From Acidobacteriota bacterium (lineage in GTDB: Bacteria; Acidobacteriota; Terriglobia; UBA7540): DNA of 10,626 bases. Positions 6,417 through 10,626 of the stretch are shown here, piece after piece. The stretch's first letter is position 1. Every line of letters begins with the position of its first letter. The notes under the pieces were generated by a model that was given only the letters and a program-made list of their open reading frames with translations, made no database searches and was not told the DNA's origin. The stretch is from positions 1-10,626 of the forward strand of contig PLWR01000079.1 of assembly GCA_003165615.1 (NCBI GenBank), read 5' to 3'. Made by a program: the position numbers and the translations under genes.

Positions 6417-7511
6417 ATGCCAAACCTGTTTGATCCGCTTTCAATCCGTGACCTGACTCTTCCCAATCGCATCGTTGTTTCGCCGATGTGTGAGTATTCC
6501 AGCACCGATGGATTTGCCAATGACTGGCACCTTGTTCACCTGGGGAGCCGGGCCGTAGGGGGCGCAGGCTTGATTCTGACGGAAGCCGCCGCCGTTACCC
6601 CGGAAGGACGGATCAGTCCGCAAGACCTGGGAATCTGGAGCGACAAACATATTGAGTTCCTCGCCCGCATTACGCGCTTTATTCACTCTCAGGGCAGCGT
6701 GGCCGGTGTGCAATTGGCCCATGCCGGGCGGAAGGCCAGCACCTATCGTCCCTCGGACGGGGATGGCGCCGCGCCGGAAGAGTCGGGCGGCTGGAAGAAT
6801 GTGGTTGCCCCCAGCGCGATTCCCTTTGCGTCAAACTATCCCCTGCCGCGGGCCCTGACCCGGGAGGGAATTCAATCTGTTGTCCGGGCATTTGTCGATG
6901 CCGCCGGACGCGCCCGCGAAGCGGGATTCCGCGTCATTGAGATTCACGCCGCCCATGGGTACTTGATCTCGGAGTTTCTTTCGCCCCTTGCCAATCACCG
7001 CACCGATGAGTACGGTGACTCGTTCGAGCATCGCATCCGCCTGCTGCTCGAAGTGGTTCGAGCGGTTCGCGGAGTGTGGCCGGAGCGCGCGCCCTTATTC
7101 GTGCGCATTTCTTCGACCGATTGGGCGGAAGGGGGATGGACCCTGGACGAATCCGTTGAGCTTGCCAGGCACCTGAAGGATTCCGGTGTGGATCTGGTGG
7201 ATTGTTCTTCCGGTGGTAATGTTCCGCCCGCCCGAATTCCCATTGGCCCGGGATACCAAACATCGTTCGCAGAAAGAATTCGTCGCGAAGCAAAAATCCT
7301 GACGGGCGCCGTGGGAATGATCACGGCTCCAGCGCAGGCGGACCACATCATCCGCACCGGCCAGGCGGACCTGGCCATCATCGCGCGGGAGTTCTTGCGC
7401 GATCCCTACTGGCCCTTGCGAGCGGGACGCGACCTGGGATACCCCGTCCCCTGGCCCGTGCAGTACGTAAGAGCCGCGCCCCACGGCACGGAACCGCGCG
7501 ACACGGAATAG
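6417..7511 (+). CDS. NADH:flavin oxidoreductase, Old Yellow Enzyme of the YqjM/XenA class
   Basis: A 364-residue FMN-dependent ene-reductase. The family reduces activated C=C bonds of enals, enones, nitro compounds or quinones with NAD(P)H in a TIM barrel. The class is shown by MCEYS at 24-28: Cys25 and Tyr27 match the redox-tuning Cys and active-site Tyr of YqjM. Other family landmarks are HLGSRAVGGAGLILTEAAAV (41-60), Gln99 in VQLAHAGRKAS, the substrate-anion-binding pair His177 and His180 in EIHAAHGYLISEFLSPLANHRTD with Tyr182, Arg230 in FVRISS, GAVGMI (297-302) for the FMN phosphate loop, and Arg324 in AREFLRDPYWPLR. Arg335 in the same motif likely corresponds to the arginine that reaches into the neighbouring subunit in this class. 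All key residues are present and the length is typical. ATG at 6417 has AGGAG at 6404-6408, 8 nt upstream. No signal peptide. The physiological substrate is not known. Confidence 0.95.
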   Translation: MPNLFDPLSIRDLTLPNRIVVSPMCEYSSTDGFANDWHLVHLGSRAVGGAGLILTEAAAVTPEGRISPQDLGIWSDKHIEFLARITRFIHSQGSVAGVQLAHAGRKASTYRPSDGDGAAPEESGGWKNVVAPSAIPFASNYPLPRALTREGIQSVVRAFVDAAGRAREAGFRVIEIHAAHGYLISEFLSPLANHRTDEYGDSFEHRIRLLLEVVRAVRGVWPERAPLFVRISSTDWAEGGWTLDESVELARHLKDSGVDLVDCSSGGNVPPARIPIGPGYQTSFAERIRREAKILTGAVGMITAPAQADHIIRTGQADLAIIAREFLRDPYWPLRAGRDLGYPVPWPVQYVRAAPHGTEPRDTE

Positions 7512-7726
7512 CGAGTCCCGCATTTCGAAGCGGGTCGGAGCGGGTGGACAGGGCGGCGGAGCCAGGAAGGAAAATCAAAACGCAATTACAGGTACACGGA
7601 GTGGCCACAGTGTTGCCGCAGCGACATCTGCGACCGTGTCGAGCCGCTGGCCGGTGCTGTTTTCATGCATTGCTATCGGCCACTGCATTAGTCACAGAAA
7701 ACGTGTTATCTTAACGCCGGGTCACT
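7512..7726 (+). other. 215-bp gap between OYE and DedA-family gene
   Basis: I see no gene here. CCCGC (7517-7521) and GCGGG (7530-7534) form a 5-bp stem just after the OYE stop, without a T run. A 10-bp near-tandem repeat, AGCGGGT plus CGG then AGCGGGT plus GG, covers 7529-7547. TATCTT at 7707-7712 is a weak -10-like box for the DedA-family gene, placed so close to the GTG at 7727 that the transcript would have almost no leader. A promoter somewhere in this gap is likely but not located. Confidence 0.3.
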
Positions 7727-8392
7727 GTGCGGATTCTCCAAATACTCACCAAATTCGTTCAACCGGCAACAAGACACCTGCAAAGTATCGAGATGGTCTT
7801 GCGGCACTTGGGCGGATTCGGGGTGTTGCTTCTCGCGATCATCGACAGTTCCCCTATCCCAACATTTGGCGGCTTGGATATTCTCGTCGCCATACTCGCC
7901 GCGCGTCGGCGCGAACCGTGGTATTACTACGCCGGATTCGCTACGGCAGGCTCGACCATCGGCGCCTACTTAACGTTCCGAATGGCCCGCAAGGCTGGCT
8001 TGGAATATCTCAACCGCAAGTTTGGACAGCGCAGGGTCGCGAGCCTGCTGAAGTATTTCGAGCGGTGGGGTACGGCAGCCTTGGCCGTTTCTACCGTGGT
8101 ACCTTTTCCCTTCCCTACGAGCACATTTTTCGCCATAGCCGGCGTGCTGGACTACCCTCTCCGGACTTTCATCGCGGTTGTGGCTTTGGGCCGAGCCGTG
8201 CGTTACGCCGCCATAGCCGCTGTTGCCTCCCACTACGGCCGCCGCTTCATTGTGGGTCTGAGACATCCGGGGCGCCATTCCGTGTTGCTGCTGGCGATTG
8301 CCGTCGGGGTGGTCATCGCGATCACCGTGGTGATAGTACTGAGAGAGCGACTAAAATCGAGTCGCGCCGCGGTCAAGGCAGATCCATCGTGA
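7727..8392 (+). CDS. DedA / VTT-domain (SNARE-associated) inner membrane protein
   Basis: A 221-residue multi-pass membrane protein of the DedA/VTT superfamily. Characterised members flip or transport phospholipid carriers such as undecaprenyl phosphate, or contribute to membrane potential; this protein's cargo is unknown. Visible features: hydrophobic GVLLLAIIDSSPIPTFGGLDILVAILA (about 32-58) with the re-entrant DSSP-P-FGG turn, helix YYYAGFATAGSTIGAYLTF (about 66-84), the second re-entrant motif TVVPFPFPTSTFFAIAGVL (about 123-141) followed by the membrane arginines of GRAVRYAA (about 155-162), and a last helix at about 186-205 with a basic C-tail. Glycine, proline and arginine placement fits the family. 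The start is uncertain: GTG at 7727 is the first after an in-frame TAA but lacks a clear ribosome-binding site, while ATG at 7793 would begin at MVLRHLGG and keep the whole domain. Likely its own unit, convergent with tex. Confidence 0.85.
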   Translation: MRILQILTKFVQPATRHLQSIEMVLRHLGGFGVLLLAIIDSSPIPTFGGLDILVAILAARRREPWYYYAGFATAGSTIGAYLTFRMARKAGLEYLNRKFGQRRVASLLKYFERWGTAALAVSTVVPFPFPTSTFFAIAGVLDYPLRTFIAVVALGRAVRYAAIAAVASHYGRRFIVGLRHPGRHSVLLLAIAVGVVIAITVVIVLRERLKSSRAAVKADPS

Positions 8393-8456
8393 CCTTCCCC
8401 TTGGTTTAAGCAAGCTTCCGCAACCTGTAAATCATACGCGGGCGGGTGCGAAAAGC

Positions 8457-8481
8457 CGTGGACCTTAAAAACAGGTCCGCG
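8457..8481. terminator. Candidate terminator hairpin between convergent DedA and tex genes
   Basis: CGTGGACCT (8457-8465), loop TAAAAAC, AGGTCCGCG (8473-8481). Read on the plus strand this is a 9-bp stem with one U-G pair. On the minus strand the core 6-bp stem is kept, with one C-A mismatch outside it, and is followed by GGCTTTTCG, a short T run. It lies 64 nt after the DedA-family stop and 16 nt after the tex stop, the position expected for a shared terminator of convergent genes. The T tract is weak, so strength is uncertain. Confidence 0.5.
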
Positions 8482-8497
8482 ATACCACTCTGGCGAT

Positions 8498-10626
8498 TTA
8501 GCGGGTTTTCCATTTTGCAGCGAGAAGCGCGATTTTCTCTTCCAGCGTGGGTTCTGGCTTGGGTTGTGGTTTCGATTGCGGTTTGGGCGGGCGCTTGGCA
8601 GGCGGCTCTTGCAGGGCCTTGATGGAGAGGGCGATGCGCTTGGTTTTGGCGTCGGCGCTCAGGACTTTTACTTTGACGATTTGGCCCGCCTTCACCACGT
8701 CGGATGCGTCCTTGATGTAGCGGTTGGAAAGCTCGCTGATGTGGACCAGGCCGTCCTGATGAACGCCGACGTCCACGAAGGCTCCGAACTTGGTCACATT
8801 GGTCACCACACCTTCCAGCACCATGCCGGGCTGCACATCAGAAAGTTCACGAACCTGCTCGTTGAAGCTGGGCGCCACGAACTTATCGCGCGGGTCCCGA
8901 CCCGGTTTGCGCAACTCCTCCAAAATATCATTCAGCGTGTAAGTGCCGGCGGATAGCCGGTTGCGGTCCACCTTTTCCAGAAGCTGGGGGTTCTTAATCA
9001 ATTCTTCGATGGGCACGCCGAGGGATTGGGCGATCTGTTCCACGATCTGGTAGGACTCCGGGTGGACGGCAGTCATGTCCAGCAGGTTTTCGCCGTTGCG
9101 GATGCGCAGGAACCCCGCCGCCTGTTCAAACGTTTTGGGCCCGATGCCTGGCACCTTTCGCAATTGCGCGCGCGAACGGAAGCTGCCGTTCTCATTCCGA
9201 AAGTTGACAATGTTCAGGGCGGTGCGTTCCGTGACGCCGGCGACATAGCGCAACAGCGTCCACGACGACGTGTTCAGATCGACGCCCACCCGGTTGACGC
9301 AACTTTCAATCACACTTTCGAGCGACGCCTGAAGCTGGCGCTGGTCAACGTCGTGCTGATACTGGCCGACTCCGATCGCTTTGGGATCGACCTTGACCAG
9401 TTCGGAGAGCGGGTCCTGCAACCGGCGGGCAATGGAGATGGCCCCGCGCACGGTGAGATCGAGATCAGGAAACTCTTGCCGCGCCACGTCCGAGGCGGAG
9501 TAGACGCTGGCCCCGGACTCGCTGACCGTCACGGAAAAAATATTGTCGAGTCGCCGCTCACGCAGGAACTCCCGCACGAAGGCATCGGTCTCGCGGGAGG
9601 CTGTGCCGTTACCGATGGCGATGGCGCGCACATTATGCTGCTGCAGTAATGTCTCGATCTTCTGGGCAGCGGCCTCCGCTTCGCCCTTGGATCGATGCAG
9701 GTAGATAACGTCGTGGGCAAGGAATTTGCCGGTCTCGTCAATCACCGCAACTTTGCAACCCGTGCGCATGCCGGGGTCGATTCCCAATACGGAAATAGGC
9801 CCTGCCGGCGGAGCCAGCAGCAGGTTGTGCAGATTGTCGCGAAAGACCTGAATTGCTTCCCCATCGGAGCGCTGCTTCGCTTCCAACCGGATTTCGCCCT
9901 GGATGGAAGAGTCGAGCAGGCGCTTCCATGAATCTTCAATGGCGAGTTCAAGCTGCGGCGTCCAATCACCCTGTGCGCGTAGAATGCGGGTTTTCAGCAT
10001 GGACACAGTACGCGCGGGGTCCAGCTCGATCCGGAAGTAGAGCACGCCTTCACTCTCGCCGCGGCGAATGGCCAGCATGCGGTGCGAAGGAATCGCCTTC
10101 ACCGGCTCACGGTACTCGTAATACATCTTGAACTTCTCTTGCTCGTCCGCGGCGTCGGGCACCTTGGTGCTTACCACCACGCCCTCATCAAACATCATCT
10201 GCCGTAGTGCTTTGCGCAGATCGGCGTCCTCGCTGACCATTTCGGCAACAATGTGGCGCGCGCCTTCCAGCGCCTCTTCCACGCTATTCACGCCTTTTTC
10301 CGCATTCACAAAACTACTGGCGAATGTTTCGAGCGGCTCGGCCGCCGGCTCCTGCGCCCACAAATACAGGGCGAGCGGTTCCAACCCCTTTTCGCGCGCC
10401 ATGGTGGCCTTGGTGCGGCGCTTCGGCCGGTAGGGCAGGTACAGGTCCTCTAATTCGCTTTTGTCGATGGTGGCTTCAATGCGGGCTTTGAGCTCATCGG
10501 TGAGCTTGCCCTGCTCGGCGATGGAAGCAAGAATCGTCTCGCGGCGCGCCACCAGCTCGCGGAAATAAGTCAGCTTTTCTTCGATGCCACGAACTTTAAC
10601 TTCATCGAGATTGCCGGTGGCCTCCT
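8498..10626 (-). CDS. tex: Tex, S1-domain RNA-binding transcription accessory protein, N-terminus beyond right edge
   Basis: Conserved cytosolic nucleic-acid-binding protein related to eukaryotic Spt6, linked to transcription and virulence-gene expression in some bacteria. 708 residues are visible; known Tex proteins are about 770-785 long, so about 70-80 N-terminal residues are missing. The frame stays open to the window edge (EATGNLDEVKVRGIEEKL precedes the in-frame GTG at 10550-10552), so that GTG is internal and not the start. Numbering from the first visible residue: N-terminal helical Tex region with LEDLYLPYRPKRRTKA (about 58-73); YqgF/RNase H-like domain from about 276 (VLGIDPGMRTGCKVAVID); helix-hairpin-helix region with RKVPGIGPKTFEQAAGFLRI (about 489-508); S1 domain at about 599-670 (GMVLEGVVTNVTKFGAFVDV, then HQDGLVHISELS); then a Lys/Pro-rich tail. 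All core domains are intact. Stop is TAA at 8498-8500. Confidence 0.97.
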   Translation of the reverse strand, partial: EATGNLDEVKVRGIEEKLTYFRELVARRETILASIAEQGKLTDELKARIEATIDKSELEDLYLPYRPKRRTKATMAREKGLEPLALYLWAQEPAAEPLETFASSFVNAEKGVNSVEEALEGARHIVAEMVSEDADLRKALRQMMFDEGVVVSTKVPDAADEQEKFKMYYEYREPVKAIPSHRMLAIRRGESEGVLYFRIELDPARTVSMLKTRILRAQGDWTPQLELAIEDSWKRLLDSSIQGEIRLEAKQRSDGEAIQVFRDNLHNLLLAPPAGPISVLGIDPGMRTGCKVAVIDETGKFLAHDVIYLHRSKGEAEAAAQKIETLLQQHNVRAIAIGNGTASRETDAFVREFLRERRLDNIFSVTVSESGASVYSASDVARQEFPDLDLTVRGAISIARRLQDPLSELVKVDPKAIGVGQYQHDVDQRQLQASLESVIESCVNRVGVDLNTSSWTLLRYVAGVTERTALNIVNFRNENGSFRSRAQLRKVPGIGPKTFEQAAGFLRIRNGENLLDMTAVHPESYQIVEQIAQSLGVPIEELIKNPQLLEKVDRNRLSAGTYTLNDILEELRKPGRDPRDKFVAPSFNEQVRELSDVQPGMVLEGVVTNVTKFGAFVDVGVHQDGLVHISELSNRYIKDASDVVKAGQIVKVKVLSADAKTKRIALSIKALQEPPAKRPPKPQSKPQPKPEPTLEEKIALLAAKWKTR

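Noticed and set aside
7636..8409. 257-codon plus-strand frame overlapping the DedA-family gene
   Set aside because: It is Arg- and Ser-rich with no domain pattern, while the other frame encodes a clear multi-pass VTT protein with conserved re-entrant motifs.
8498..10552. Tex starting at the GTG at 10550-10552
   Set aside because: The frame remains open to the window edge and the upstream residues match the conserved Tex sequence, so this GTG is an internal valine codon and the gene is truncated by the window.

Overview
The window is a moderately GC-rich piece of bacterial chromosome. It carries six genes and no sign of phage, insertion sequence, CRISPR array, tRNA or rRNA. The gene mix suggests an Acidobacteriota-like soil bacterium: a very long secreted DUF3857/transglutaminase/TPR protein, a tandem-GAF sigma-54 activator and a class of Old Yellow Enzyme. 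This assignment rests on gene style only, with no marker gene to confirm it.

Layout from left to right. (1) Positions 1-1189, minus strand: most of a GAF-GAF sigma-54 activator of the FhlA type. It starts at a TTG codon and is cut by the left edge just as the AAA+ domain begins. (2) 1460-5617, minus strand: a 1385-residue exported protein with DUF3857, a transglutaminase-like Cys-His-Asp core and two TPR blocks. (3) 5618-5783: a divergent intergenic region with an inverted repeat, a -10-like box and an 11-codon mini-ORF that overlaps the next start. (4) 5784-6314, plus strand: a flavin reductase-like split-barrel protein. (5) 6417-7511, plus strand: an Old Yellow Enzyme of the YqjM/XenA class. 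(6) 7727-8392, plus strand: a DedA/VTT-family membrane protein. (7) 8498-10626, minus strand: Tex, an RNA-binding transcription accessory protein, convergent with the DedA gene and missing about its first 70-80 residues beyond the right edge.

The only likely functional pairing is the flavin reductase-like protein followed by the Old Yellow Enzyme. They share a strand, lie 102 bp apart and both use flavin chemistry. A perfect 5-bp hairpin and an AT-rich tandem repeat lie between them, so co-transcription is possible but not shown. Tex, DedA and the transglutaminase protein are probably independent units.

I found no convincing undescribed system here. The points most worth a second look are the mini-ORF and hairpin that overlap the flavin reductase ribosome-binding site, and an unassigned domain inside the large transglutaminase/TPR protein.
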